A DNA stretch of 64,000 bases from Bradyrhizobium cytisi (GTDB lineage Bacteria; Pseudomonadota; Alphaproteobacteria; Rhizobiales; Xanthobacteraceae): the NCBI RefSeq assembly GCF_008123515.1, contig NZ_VSSR01000008.1, positions 107,487 to 171,486 on the forward strand. The letters run 5' to 3'. Both the position numbers and the translations under genes were made by a program. This document shows positions 17,195 through 25,930 of this stretch, piece by piece; positions within the stretch are counted from its first letter, which is position 1, and each line of letters opens with the position of its first letter. The notes under the pieces are model-generated. The model worked only from the letters and a program-made list of their open reading frames with translations. It ran no database searches and was not told where the DNA came from.

Positions 17195-17582
17195 TGTCCC
17201 CGAGCCGCCGCCCTTCATCACCGGGTATGCCGCCGATGAATGGTGGAGCACCGGCACCGAGCTGCATCGCCTCGGCCTGCTCACCAAGGTCGATGTGCCC
17301 GCGCTCGCCGCCTATTGCTACAGCTATGGGCAGTGGCGCATGGCCGCCGAGGCGCTCGGGCGGATGCAGGCTGGCGATCCGGTGATGCATTCCATGATCG
17401 TCAAATCGAAGTTCGGCGAGGCCGTGCAGAATCCGCTGGTCTCGATCGTGCGCAAGCACGCTGGCGATGTCGTCCGCTTCGCAGCGGAGTTCGGCCTGAC
17501 GCCTGCCGCGCGCAGCCGCATCAGCGCGGGCATCCACGGCGACAATTCGCAGAGCAAGTTTGCCGGACTCCTCGCAGGTTAA
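17091..17582 (+). CDS. Terminase small subunit, P27 family
   Basis: A 163-residue DNA-recognition subunit of the packaging motor. It begins with the P27-type basic leader (KRPLPTHLKLLRGNPGQRRLP), then a Pro-rich EPQPEQLPDVPEPPPF, then helical segments (ADEWWSTGTELHRLGLLTKVDVPALAAYC). The ATG has AGAGGA upstream. It overlaps mom by about 100 bases and terL by about 20, an unusually tight arrangement. Confidence 0.88.
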   Translation: MKPGKRPLPTHLKLLRGNPGQRRLPDEPQPEQLPDVPEPPPFITGYAADEWWSTGTELHRLGLLTKVDVPALAAYCYSYGQWRMAAEALGRMQAGDPVMHSMIVKSKFGEAVQNPLVSIVRKHAGDVVRFAAEFGLTPAARSRISAGIHGDNSQSKFAGLLAG

Positions 17583-19146
17583 GCGGACGCCTGACGGCAG
17601 ACGCCGCGCCCTGGCGGTCATCAAATTCATCGAACGCCTGACCGTGCCCAGCGGGCACGGCATGGGCAAGCCGTTCAAGCTGGAGCCGTTCCAGAAGCTC
17701 TTCATCCGCGCAATCTATGAGCCGCATCTCGGGCTGCGCCGCGCAGTGCGCCGCGCGATCCTCTCGATGGCGCGGAAGAACGGCAAGACCGCCTTGATCG
17801 CCGCCATCGTGCTCGCGCATCTGGTCGGCCCCGAGGCCGTCGTGCATGGCGAGATATACTCGGCGGCGAATGATCGCGATCAGGCCGCCATCGTCTACAA
17901 ATTCGCCCGCCAGATGGTCGAGCTGGAGCCCGAGCTGGCGAGCGAGATCGATCTGGTGCCATCGACCAAGACCATGGTGGCGCGGCGCACCGGCTCGGTC
18001 TATCGCGCGATCAGCGCCGAGGCAGGCACCAAGCACGGCTATCTGCCGAGCCTCGTGATCTATGACGAGCTGGCGCAGGCGAAAAACCGCGATCTCTATG
18101 ACGTGCTCGATACCAGCTTTGGCGCTCGCGACGAGCCGCTCTTTATCGTGATCTCGACGCAGAGCAACGATCCCGAGCACATCATGAGCAAGCTGATCGA
18201 TGACGGGATCAGCGGCATCGATCCGGCTATCGTCTGCAATCTTTACGCCGCCGATGAGGATTGCGAGCTGGGCGACGAGGCGCAATGGAAGAAGGCAAAC
18301 CCGGCGCTCGGCAAATTCCGCGATCATGAGGACCTCGCCACCGCGATCCGCAAGGCGATCCGCATGCCCGCCGAGGAGCCGAAGGTCCGCAACCTGTTCC
18401 TCAATCAGCGCGTCTCGCCGCACGCCTCGCTGATCAGCCGCGCCGAGTGGATGGCCTGCGCGGGCGGCATCGAGCTGCAGGATGACGAGGAGGTCTATCT
18501 CGCGCTCGATCTCTCCAGCGTGGCCGATCTCACCGCGCTGTTGGTCGGCACAGTCGCCGATCCCTGCCGCGTGCTGCCGTTCTTCTGGAAGCCGCGCGAG
18601 CATCTGATCGAGCATTCGAGCCGCGACTTTGGATCGGGATCGCATCGCTACAGCGAGTGGGCCGATGCCGGTCATCTCAAGATCAGTCCAGGCAAGAGCA
18701 TCAACCCGGAAGTGATCGCCCTCTTCATCGCCGAGCTGACGCAGCGCTTCAAGGTCAAGGGCATGGCCTATGACCGCTGGCGCATCAACGACATCCTGCG
18801 CGAGTTCGACCGCATCGGCCTGCAGGCTTATGAGGACAACGAAAAAGGCGGCGATGGCCTGCGGCTGGTGCCTTGGGGCCAAGGCTTCAAGGATATGGGG
18901 CCCGCTATCGATGCGCTGGAGCTGGCCGTGATGGATCGCCAGCTGGTGCATCCGAACAATCCGGTGATGAACTGGAATATGGCAAACGCGGTCGCGACGA
19001 TGGACCCTGCTGGCAATCGCAAGCTGGACAAGGACAAGGCGCGCTTCCGCATCGATGGCGCGCAGGCGCTCGGCATGCTGCTCGGGCTGCGCTCGCGGGA
19101 TCGCAACAAGAACAAGCCCATCGATATCGAAGCGCTGATCGGATGA
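17560..19146 (+). CDS. Terminase large subunit
   Basis: A 528-residue ATPase-nuclease that pumps and cuts phage DNA. The ATPase part has the Walker A-like ARKNGKT at residues 71-77, Walker B LVIYDE ending at Glu170, and the coupling STQS motif. The nuclease part opens at LALDLSSVADLTALL with its first acidic residues and closes near DGAQALGMLLGL. This fits the Terminase_1 family at its usual length. The start is TTG at 17560 inside the small-subunit gene, consistent with translational coupling. Confidence 0.93.
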   Translation: MPDSSQVKRTPDGRRRALAVIKFIERLTVPSGHGMGKPFKLEPFQKLFIRAIYEPHLGLRRAVRRAILSMARKNGKTALIAAIVLAHLVGPEAVVHGEIYSAANDRDQAAIVYKFARQMVELEPELASEIDLVPSTKTMVARRTGSVYRAISAEAGTKHGYLPSLVIYDELAQAKNRDLYDVLDTSFGARDEPLFIVISTQSNDPEHIMSKLIDDGISGIDPAIVCNLYAADEDCELGDEAQWKKANPALGKFRDHEDLATAIRKAIRMPAEEPKVRNLFLNQRVSPHASLISRAEWMACAGGIELQDDEEVYLALDLSSVADLTALLVGTVADPCRVLPFFWKPREHLIEHSSRDFGSGSHRYSEWADAGHLKISPGKSINPEVIALFIAELTQRFKVKGMAYDRWRINDILREFDRIGLQAYEDNEKGGDGLRLVPWGQGFKDMGPAIDALELAVMDRQLVHPNNPVMNWNMANAVATMDPAGNRKLDKDKARFRIDGAQALGMLLGLRSRDRNKNKPIDIEALIG

Positions 19147-19244
19147 GCCTCTTCAATGGCGGCAGCAACCGGCCGTGGATTGTGAGCTTCGCGCTGGCCT
19201 CGCTGCTTCTGGCAATCCTGATCGTGGTGCTGATTCATGCGTGA
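19143..19244 (+). CDS. Tiny membrane peptide, 33 aa
   Basis: Thirty-three residues with a single transmembrane helix (PWIVSFALASLLLAILIVVLIHA). Its ATG overlaps the terL stop (ATGA) and its end overlaps the HNH gene start, so it fits exactly in the operon. Small hydrophobic peptides at this place occur in several phages; function unknown. Confidence 0.55.
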   Translation: MSLFNGGSNRPWIVSFALASLLLAILIVVLIHA

Positions 19245-19545
19245 GGCATGGGCTCATTTTTACGACACCGCCTTCTGGCAGCGCCGCAGGCGGCAGCAGC
19301 TACTCGCGCATCCGCTCTGCAAATACTGCGCGAGCGACGGCGCGGTGACGCCCGCCAGCCATGCCGATCATGTCGAGCCGCACCGCGGCGACTGGAATCT
19401 GTTCTGCCTCGGCGAGCTGCAGAGCCTCTGCGCCAGCTGCCACAACTCGAAGAAGCAGAGCGACGAAGCGCGCGGTTACACCACGCTGGTCGACGACGAC
19501 GGCTGGCCGACCGATCCGAAGCATCCTGCAAATCGCCATCGCTGA
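19237..19545 (+). CDS. HNH endonuclease
   Basis: A 102-residue HNH nuclease with zinc ligands Cys28/Cys31 (CKYC) and Cys65/Cys68 (CASC), and the catalytic region SHADHVEPHRGD followed by CHNSKK. Small HNH proteins next to terminase are known to stimulate cohesive-end cleavage in HK97-like phages; the position directly after terL supports that role. It overlaps the preceding tiny peptide gene by eight bases. Confidence 0.88.
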   Translation: MREAWAHFYDTAFWQRRRRQQLLAHPLCKYCASDGAVTPASHADHVEPHRGDWNLFCLGELQSLCASCHNSKKQSDEARGYTTLVDDDGWPTDPKHPANRHR

Positions 19546-19557
19546 AGGGAGAGCATC

Positions 19558-19953
19558 ATGCCGCTGATCATTGTAGACGGGCCGACCATTGCCGCCGGCG
19601 AATCGCTTTCAGATGGCGCGGACTGCTCCTCGGGCACCATCGTGCGCATCACCGTGCCGCAGGAGTTCACCCCCGCCAATCTGACTTTTCAGGTCTCCTC
19701 GGACGGCAACTTCTACAATGATCTGTTCGCCGCCAACGGCGAGGAAATCACCGTCGTCGCCAAGGGCTCAACCGGCATCGTCGTTGCCGAGGCTTGGACC
19801 AAATCGATCAACTTCATCAAACTCAGATCGGGCACGCGCAACCATCCCGTCGCGCAACAGGTCGATTGCAAATTTGCGATAGCGGTCGAAGCCGAGGGCG
19901 CGGCTGTTGCCGCCGCAGGCCATAACGAGCCGACGCGGGAAGCCGGGAGATGA
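19558..19953 (+). CDS. Hypothetical phage head-region protein, 131 aa
   Basis: A 131-residue, beta-rich protein (TIVRITVPQEFTPANLTFQVSSDGNFYNDLF) with an Ala-rich tail. The layout suggests a small structural or decoration protein, but no family is recognised. Good ribosome-binding site (GAAGGGAGAG). It lies between HNH and the next head-region gene. Confidence 0.6.
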   Translation: MPLIIVDGPTIAAGESLSDGADCSSGTIVRITVPQEFTPANLTFQVSSDGNFYNDLFAANGEEITVVAKGSTGIVVAEAWTKSINFIKLRSGTRNHPVAQQVDCKFAIAVEAEGAAVAAAGHNEPTREAGR

Positions 19954-19957
19954 GGCA

Positions 19958-20356
19958 TTGCCGATTCTGCAGTGGCGTTGCGCGCATGGCGAGGCACCAG
20001 CTGTCACGCTGGCTTGCGCGGAAACCGTCGAGCTTGCTCCCGTTGATGAGAGTGTCGACTCGAATGTCGTCCACATCACAGGCAAGGGCAGCATCTTCTC
20101 CTTCGGCAAAGCGCCGCCCGTCCTGAAGCGCGTTCTCTTCGAGGCCGGCATCACGCTGGAGCACTCGCCCGGGCTGCAGCTGCTCTGCTGCGTCCGCCGC
20201 AGGATCACCGTGCCGTCCATCGGCCTCTATGCCAGCGACGGCTTTGGCCATTGGAGCGAAGTGCATTTCACCGAGACCGGCGCGCGGGAGCTATCGCGGC
20301 GGCTCGACAAGATCGAGCAGCGCCTGGACGAGATCGAGCGCCGCCTAGAGCTCTGA
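19958..20356 (+). CDS. Hypothetical phage protein with C-terminal coiled coil, 132 aa
   Basis: A 132-residue protein with a beta-rich N-terminal half and a heptad-patterned end (LSRRLDKIEQRLDEIERRLEL) that should form a coiled coil and oligomerise. Start taken as TTG at 19958, four bases after the previous stop and preceded by GAGG; an ATG at 19907 would overlap the preceding gene by 47 bases. Role unknown, possibly structural. Confidence 0.55.
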   Translation: MPILQWRCAHGEAPAVTLACAETVELAPVDESVDSNVVHITGKGSIFSFGKAPPVLKRVLFEAGITLEHSPGLQLLCCVRRRITVPSIGLYASDGFGHWSEVHFTETGARELSRRLDKIEQRLDEIERRLEL

Positions 20357-20407
20357 AGCAATGGACCATCAAACGCACCCAATCTGCGCCCTGCGGGAGG
20401 AGCTGTC

Positions 20408-22525
20408 ATGCGCCCACGCACCAAGCAATCTGCACAGCGCCAAGACATCGAGCCGGAGGATGACGAGAGCTATTCCGACTTCATGGACCGTTGCACCGAT
20501 GAGATCGGCGACGAGGACGTCTGCCAGATCATCTGGGACAACCGCGCTGCTGAAGGTGTCAGGCACAAGACCCATGCGGCAAAGGTCAACGGCTTCGAGT
20601 TCGTGCTGTCGGATGAGACGCCGGATCGCATGGACGACATCATCATGTCCGATGGCTGGCAGCTCTCCAACTTCAAGAAAAATCCAATCGCGCTGTTCGG
20701 TCACCAAAGCAGCTTCCCGATTGGCACGTGGAAAACTGTCCGCGTCGTAGACAAGCAGCTGCGCGGTGTTCTTGAGCTGGCCCCGCTGGGGACTTCGGAG
20801 CGCATCGACGAAATCAGGCGTCTGGTCGAGGCTGACATCCTGCGTGCCGTCAGCGTGGGCTTCCGGCCCATCGAGACCAAGCCGCGCGAGGAAACTGACT
20901 GGGGCGTGTTCTTCACCAAAGCCGAGCTGGTGGAAACCAGCGTGGTGTCGGTGCCAGCAAATCCGAACGCGCTGGCAGTGGCCAAGTCTCTGAACATCTC
21001 ACCTGCGACCATCGATCTCGTCTTTGCCGGGAAAGGCACCAAGGGCGGCATCCAACGGCGTGGGCTCACTGGCGGGCAAGCCTCCACATCATCGCTAGTT
21101 CGAAAGGGCACGACTATGTCGTTTGCTCAGAGGATCACTGCTGCCGAGCAGCGGCTCGTCGCATTCCGCGACCAGCTCGCCGCACATTGGGAAACGACCG
21201 ACGAAACGGACGTCAGCGACGAAGCGATCAAGATCGCCGACGAGATCAACCAGAACATCGCGCGTGAAGAGCGCACGCTTGCGGCGCTGCGCGACACCGA
21301 GAGGCATCTCGGCGCAACGTCCGACGACGCAGGCTCCCGCGCCGTCGTAATTGCTCGCACAAACAACGGTCAGCTGGTCAGGCCTCACGCCGAGCCGGTT
21401 CGCCCGTTCGCGCTGCCGAAGAAGAAGATCGAGCCGCAGGAGCTGCTCGTTCGCATGGGCGTGGTGCAGCTGCTCCAGCATCAGACCAAGAAGCCGCTCG
21501 ATGTCGTGATCCGCGAAGTCTATGGCGACGATGAAACCCTCCCCGCCATGTTCGATTGGATGAGCAAGGCGGCGACTGCGCCAGCTGCGACCAACGTGGT
21601 CGGCTGGGCTCAGGAGCTGGTCCAGCAAATCTATGTCGCGTTCATGGAAACCCTGATGCCGAAGTCGGTCTATCCCCGGCTTTCCGGCTACGGGCTCAGC
21701 CTGTCCTTCGGCACCAGCGGCAAGATCGTGATCCCGACGCGCTCACTGACGCCGACCATTGCGGGCTCCTTCGTCGGTGAAGGCCTGCCGATCCCCGTTC
21801 GTCAGGGCGCATTCACGTCGCAGACCCTCACGCCAAAAAAGATGGCCGTGATCACCACTTGGACCCGAGAGATCAACGAGCACAGCGTGCCCGCCATTGA
21901 GGGCCTGCTGCGCACGGCGATCCAAGAGGATACCGCGATCTCGCTCGATACCGTGCTACTCGACAGCAATCCGGCAACTGTGGTTCGCCCTCCCGGCATC
22001 CTCAACGGGGTGGTCGGTCTGACGCCCACAGCAGGCGGCGGCTTCAATGCGCTGGTCGGCGATATCAAGCAGATCAGCGGCGCGCTGCTCACCGGCACGC
22101 GCGGCAACGTCCGCACGCCGGTCTGGCTGATGAACCCGCAGCAGGTCAACAGCATCGGCCTCGTCGCGGCTCCCGGCATGGGCATCTTCCCGTTCCGCGA
22201 GGAAGTTGCTGCAGGCCAGCTCGGCGGCTGGCCGATCATCGACTCGGGCACCGTGCCGCTCGGCACCGTGATCGCGCTCGATGCCGCTGACTTCGTGACG
22301 GCGGGCGGCGATGCACCGCGGTTCGAGATGAGCGACCAGGCCACGCTGCATTTTGAGGACACCACGCCTCTCGACATCGGCACGGCAGGCACGCCGCCCG
22401 TTGTCGCTGCTCCGGTGAAGTCGCTGTGGCAGACCGACAGCCTCGCGCTGCGCCTCATCCTACCGATCAACTGGACGATCCGCCGCACTGGCGTCGTCGC
22501 CTACGTTGCTGGCGTGACTTGGTAA
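20408..22525 (+). CDS. Prohead protease-major capsid fusion protein (HK97 type)
   Basis: One 705-residue chain holds the S78-type maturation protease and the major capsid protein, usually two genes. The protease occupies about residues 40-195, with His99 (LFGHQSS) and Ser149 (ILRAVSVGF) and a following acidic residue near 176 (KAELVETSVVSVPANP). Residues about 235-300 are charged and helical like a scaffold delta domain. The HK97-fold capsid covers about 330-705 (ETLMPKSVYPRLSG ... GIFPFREEV ... ALRLILPINW). Self-cleavage would be needed to free mature capsid subunits. Confidence 0.9.
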   Translation: MRPRTKQSAQRQDIEPEDDESYSDFMDRCTDEIGDEDVCQIIWDNRAAEGVRHKTHAAKVNGFEFVLSDETPDRMDDIIMSDGWQLSNFKKNPIALFGHQSSFPIGTWKTVRVVDKQLRGVLELAPLGTSERIDEIRRLVEADILRAVSVGFRPIETKPREETDWGVFFTKAELVETSVVSVPANPNALAVAKSLNISPATIDLVFAGKGTKGGIQRRGLTGGQASTSSLVRKGTTMSFAQRITAAEQRLVAFRDQLAAHWETTDETDVSDEAIKIADEINQNIAREERTLAALRDTERHLGATSDDAGSRAVVIARTNNGQLVRPHAEPVRPFALPKKKIEPQELLVRMGVVQLLQHQTKKPLDVVIREVYGDDETLPAMFDWMSKAATAPAATNVVGWAQELVQQIYVAFMETLMPKSVYPRLSGYGLSLSFGTSGKIVIPTRSLTPTIAGSFVGEGLPIPVRQGAFTSQTLTPKKMAVITTWTREINEHSVPAIEGLLRTAIQEDTAISLDTVLLDSNPATVVRPPGILNGVVGLTPTAGGGFNALVGDIKQISGALLTGTRGNVRTPVWLMNPQQVNSIGLVAAPGMGIFPFREEVAAGQLGGWPIIDSGTVPLGTVIALDAADFVTAGGDAPRFEMSDQATLHFEDTTPLDIGTAGTPPVVAAPVKSLWQTDSLALRLILPINWTIRRTGVVAYVAGVTW

Positions 22526-22553
22526 TTGGCGCAGGAAAAACAGGAGAAGCAGA

Positions 22554-22892
22554 ATGGTTGACCATCAAGAGCACCGCCACGATACCAAGCAGCACGAAGA
22601 AGCAACGCGCAAGCGGCTCGCCGACGAGAAGGCGCACCGCGAGAAGCAGCAGGCCGCAGCGCGCGAGGCCTCTGCCAACGTGAAGCCGACGCCGACGCAG
22701 CAGGAGAATGACCTCGCTGCATCGGGGGTGAAGGTTGATCTGGAGCCGGACGGCTCACCGGAGCAGCCGCCCCCGCCCGACCCGCCGCCCGTCGAAGGTG
22801 GCGTGACGCGCTCGCGGCAAGTCGAAGCCGACAGGAACCGCCAAGGCTATTCGACGCGAGCCCAGCAGCCCGCTGACAGCACCAAGACGTAG
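22554..22892 (+). CDS. Hypothetical charged, disordered protein, 112 aa
   Basis: A 112-residue, strongly hydrophilic protein: a His/Lys/Glu/Gln-rich helical first half (KRLADEKAHREKQQAAAREA) and a Pro-rich second half (QPPPPDPPPVEGG). AGGAGA lies upstream of the ATG. It sits between capsid and portal, so a role in assembly is possible. No family is recognised. Confidence 0.6.
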   Translation: MVDHQEHRHDTKQHEEATRKRLADEKAHREKQQAAAREASANVKPTPTQQENDLAASGVKVDLEPDGSPEQPPPPDPPPVEGGVTRSRQVEADRNRQGYSTRAQQPADSTKT

Positions 22893-22893
22893 A

Positions 22894-24345
22894 ATGGACG
22901 ATGCTGCCATCAAGCCGCGCTATCGCATCAAGGCGGGTCGAAGCTTTCCGCTTGCGCTGAAAGCAGAGGGCGAGCCGCATGCGGGCCCGTGGATGCTACC
23001 GATCAGCGGCGGCTGGCTGCCTGCCGAAGTCGGCAACAGCATCAACTGGTGGCAGAACGGCTACAGCGTCGTCGGGCCCTCCTCGCAATCTGCCATGGTA
23101 GAGGCTTGCGTCTCGGCCTATGCGCAGACCGTCGCGATGCTCCCCGGCGATCACTGGCGGCTAAACAGCAAGAACGGGCGAGATCGGATCACAAACTCCG
23201 CGCTCGCCCGCATCCTCCGCCATCCGAATGAATACCAGTCCATCAGCGACTTCATGCTGAACGCGAGCCGCAGCCTGTACCTGCAGGGAAATTGCTATGC
23301 GCTGGCGCTGCGCAATTCCCGCTATGAGATCGATGAGCTGCATCTGATGGACCCTTGGCTGAGCTATCCTCGGCTCGCGTCCACGGGCGACGTGTTCTAT
23401 CAGCTCCTCGGCAATGACATCGTCGACAAGCGGCTTGGTCCTGAGCCGCTGATCGTCCCGCAGCGCGATGTGCTGCACATCAGGCTGCACACCGTGCGCC
23501 AGCGCTATCCTGTCCCGCTGATCGGCGAGTCGCCTATCGTATCGGTCTACGGCGACATCGGCGTGGGCAGCGCCATCGCCGCGCAGCAGCTCAAGTTCTA
23601 TCTCAATGAGGCTCGGCCCTCGGCGGTGCTCTCGACCGATCTGCAGCTCGACAAGGATCAGGTCCAGGCGCTGCGGGATCGTTGGAACGAGCAGGCCAAG
23701 GGCCTGCATCAGGGCGGCACGCCGATCCTCACCGCAGGCCTGAAGGTGCAGCCATGGTCGCAAGGCAGCAAGGATGCCGCGACCGCCGACATGCTGAAGC
23801 TCACGAACGAGCACATCGCGCTCGCCTTTCGCATCCCGCTGCAGGTCCTCGGCCTCGGCGGCAACAACCTTTCATCGACCGAGCTGCTGATGTCGAGCTG
23901 GTATTCGACCGGCCTCGGCTTCGCGCTCAACCACATCGAAGAAGCAATCGGCTTTCTCTTCAACCTGAAGGGTCAGCCCGACGAATACGTCGAGTTCGAT
24001 ACGGAAGCGCTGCTGCGTTCGGCTCTGAAGGACCGCATTGAGGCACTGGCGCGGGGCGTTCAGGGCGGCATCTTCGCGCCCAATGAGGCCCGGCAGAGAG
24101 AGGGCCTCGACTCCGTCGAATTCGGAGATGAGCCGCGCGTCCAGCAGCAGGTCGTCCCATTGAGCGCAGCCGAGGGAATCCCCTCCGCGCCAGCCGCTCC
24201 GTCAGCGCCGCCAGCGGCTGCTGCTGGTGCCGACGCGAACAAGCCACCGCCTTCAGAAAAGGGCGACCGCGATGCGATCCAACGCGAAGTCAGAAACCTC
24301 TTTGCCTGCGCCGACCGGATTGGCCGCCGAAGAATTACTGCTTGA
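22894..24345 (+). CDS. Portal protein, HK97 family
   Basis: A 483-residue portal that forms the dodecameric ring for DNA entry and tail attachment. Recognisable stretches are VEACVSAYAQTVAMLPGDHWR, LARILRHPNEYQSISDFM, LYLQGNCYALALRN, PLIGESPIVSVYGDIGVG, LSTDLQLDKDQVQALRDRW and FRIPLQVLGLGG. The length fits the family. Here the portal lies downstream of the capsid gene, the reverse of the common terminase-portal-protease-capsid order. Its last 74 bases overlap the collagen-like gene. Confidence 0.9.
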   Translation: MDDAAIKPRYRIKAGRSFPLALKAEGEPHAGPWMLPISGGWLPAEVGNSINWWQNGYSVVGPSSQSAMVEACVSAYAQTVAMLPGDHWRLNSKNGRDRITNSALARILRHPNEYQSISDFMLNASRSLYLQGNCYALALRNSRYEIDELHLMDPWLSYPRLASTGDVFYQLLGNDIVDKRLGPEPLIVPQRDVLHIRLHTVRQRYPVPLIGESPIVSVYGDIGVGSAIAAQQLKFYLNEARPSAVLSTDLQLDKDQVQALRDRWNEQAKGLHQGGTPILTAGLKVQPWSQGSKDAATADMLKLTNEHIALAFRIPLQVLGLGGNNLSSTELLMSSWYSTGLGFALNHIEEAIGFLFNLKGQPDEYVEFDTEALLRSALKDRIEALARGVQGGIFAPNEARQREGLDSVEFGDEPRVQQQVVPLSAAEGIPSAPAAPSAPPAAAAGADANKPPPSEKGDRDAIQREVRNLFACADRIGRRRITA

Positions 24346-25930
24346 CGCATGGCGCGAGGCGCTGGGCGAGGCGCTCGACAGCGAGCGCAAGCAATGGGCC
24401 CGGCAGCGCGAGCTGATCGAGGCGCAGACGACGGCGGCGATCCTGAAGCTGCAGGCCGAAGTGGTCGAGGCGCGATCGGCGCTGATGAGCTTTGCGAGGG
24501 ATCAGCTCGAAGCCCTGCAGCGGCAGGTCAGCGCGCGGCTGGCCGAGCTGCGGGATGGCAAGGACGGCGATCCGGGGCCCGCTGGCGAGCGTGGCGAGGC
24601 TGGGGAGCCCGGTGAGCGTGGCGAGGCTGGCGCAGCGGGCGAGCGCGGCGAGCGCGGCCCGCGGGGCCCGCGCCGTGAGCAAGGACTACAGGGCGAGCGG
24701 GGCGAAGCTGGAGAGCGCGGCGAGGCTGGCGCAGCTGGAGAGCGCGGCGAGCAAGGCCCGCAAGGCCCGCGCGGTGAGCAAGGACTACAGGGCGAGCGTG
24801 GTGAGGCTGGCGAGCGCGGCGAGGCTGGCGCAGCTGGAGAGCGCGGCGAGCAAGGCCCGCAAGGCCCACAGGGCGTGCGCGGCGAGCAAGGATTACAGGG
24901 CGAGCGTGGTGAGGCTGGCGAGCGCGGCGAGGCTGGCTCAGCTGGAGAGCCCGGCGAGCATGGCCCGCAAGGCCCGCGCGGTGAGCAAGGATTACAGGGC
25001 GAGCGTGGTGAGGCTGGCGAGCGCGGCGAGACTGGCGCAGCTGGAGGACGCGGCGAGCATGGCCCGCAAGGCCCACAGGGTGTGCGCGGGGAGAAAGGAT
25101 TACAGGGCGAGCGTGGTGAGGCTGGCGAGCGAGGCGAGCCTGGCGCAGCTGGAGAGCGCGGCGAGCAAGGCCCGCAAGGCCTGCAGGGCGAGCAAGGGTT
25201 ACAGGGTGAGCGGGGCGCAGCTGGAGAGCGAGGCGAAGATGGCAAGCAAGGCGAAAAAGGCGAAGCGGGCGAGCACGGCGAAAAAGGCGAGCAAGGCAAA
25301 AAGGGAGAGCCGGGCGAGCCGGGTCCTGCGGGAGATCAAGGTCTCCCCGGTGGAAAGGGCGAGCAAGGCGAGCGCGGGCTACCGGGACAGGATGGCGAGA
25401 CCGGCGCGACGGGCGCACCGGGGCGGCTGAGCGCAGCGAAGCGCTTTGAGGAAGGTGCCGTCCATTACGAGGGCGATATCGTCCTCCACATGGGCAGCAC
25501 CTATCAAGCGAATTGCGACACCGCGCGGACGCCGCCGCATGAAGACTGGCAGCTGATCGCCGCTAGAGGCCGCGATGCCGTGATGCCGAAGATCATGGGC
25601 ACATATCGCGATGGCGAGGCCTATGCCTTCCTCAACATCGTCGCGCTGCAGGGCTCCAGCTTCATCGCACGCATTGACGATCCCGGGCCGTGTCCAGGCG
25701 AAGGCTGGCAGCTGATCGCGAGCGCAGGCAGGCAGGGCAAGCAGGGACCAGATGGCCAGCGCGGGCCGCAAGGCGAGCGCGGTGAGCGCGGCCATCCCGC
25801 CGCGATCATCACCGGCTGGCAGATCGACCGGGCGGCCTATACCGCGACGCCGATCATGTCCGATGGCAGCGAGGTCGAGCCGCTGCAGCTGCGCGAACTC
25901 TTCGAGCAATTCCATGACGAGGCCGGCTGA
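24272..25930 (+). CDS. Collagen-like repeat protein, 552 aa
   Basis: A 552-residue protein. Residues 1-95 are a charged alpha-helical segment, likely a trimerising coiled coil. Residues about 96-385 are nearly uninterrupted Gly-X-Y triplets rich in GER, GEA and GEQ, which should form a collagen triple helix. Residues about 386-552 form a globular part with two similar modules (Y-GDIV...GSTYQAN..T...P....WQLIA and [22 protein letters not shown]...[13 protein letters not shown]), with a short second Gly-X-Y run between. Similar modules occur in phage fibres. It may be a head or neck fibre. ATG at 24272 was chosen; longer starts only add basic residues inside the portal gene. Confidence 0.8.
   Translation: MRSNAKSETSLPAPTGLAAEELLLDAWREALGEALDSERKQWARQRELIEAQTTAAILKLQAEVVEARSALMSFARDQLEALQRQVSARLAELRDGKDGDPGPAGERGEAGEPGERGEAGAAGERGERGPRGPRREQGLQGERGEAGERGEAGAAGERGEQGPQGPRGEQGLQGERGEAGERGEAGAAGERGEQGPQGPQGVRGEQGLQGERGEAGERGEAGSAGEPGEHGPQGPRGEQGLQGERGEAGERGETGAAGGRGEHGPQGPQGVRGEKGLQGERGEAGERGEPGAAGERGEQGPQGLQGEQGLQGERGAAGERGEDGKQGEKGEAGEHGEKGEQGKKGEPGEPGPAGDQGLPGGKGEQGERGLPGQDGETGATGAPGRLSAAKRFEEGAVHYEGDIVLHMGSTYQANCDTARTPPHEDWQLIAARGRDAVMPKIMGTYRDGEAYAFLNIVALQGSSFIARIDDPGPCPGEGWQLIASAGRQGKQGPDGQRGPQGERGERGHPAAIITGWQIDRAAYTATPIMSDGSEVEPLQLRELFEQFHDEAG
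24677..25200 (+). repeat. Tandem repeat with alternating 99- and 108-nt units
   Basis: The landmark GAGCAAGGA(C/T)TACAGGG or its close variant recurs with its GAG at 24677, 24776, 24884, 24983, 25091 and 25190. Spacings are therefore 99, 108, 99, 108 and 99 bases. The longer unit carries one extra Gly-X-Y-like nine-base insert (CAGGGCGTG or CAGGGTGTG). All spacings are multiples of nine, keeping the collagen frame. Confidence 0.85.

Noticed and set aside
17521..18951. A 476-residue minus-strand frame opposite the large terminase
   Set aside because: Shadow of terL; composition is His/Asp/Arg-rich as expected for antisense of a GC-rich gene.
24502..25418. Long antisense and shifted frames across the collagen-like repeat (for example Pro-Ser-Pro-rich 265 and 296 residue frames)
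   Set aside because: They are produced by the repeat composition; the Gly-X-Y frame is the one with domain structure at both ends.
24557..25430. Regular repeats considered as a possible CRISPR array
   Set aside because: Repeats are contiguous coding triplets without unique spacers; they encode collagen-like sequence.
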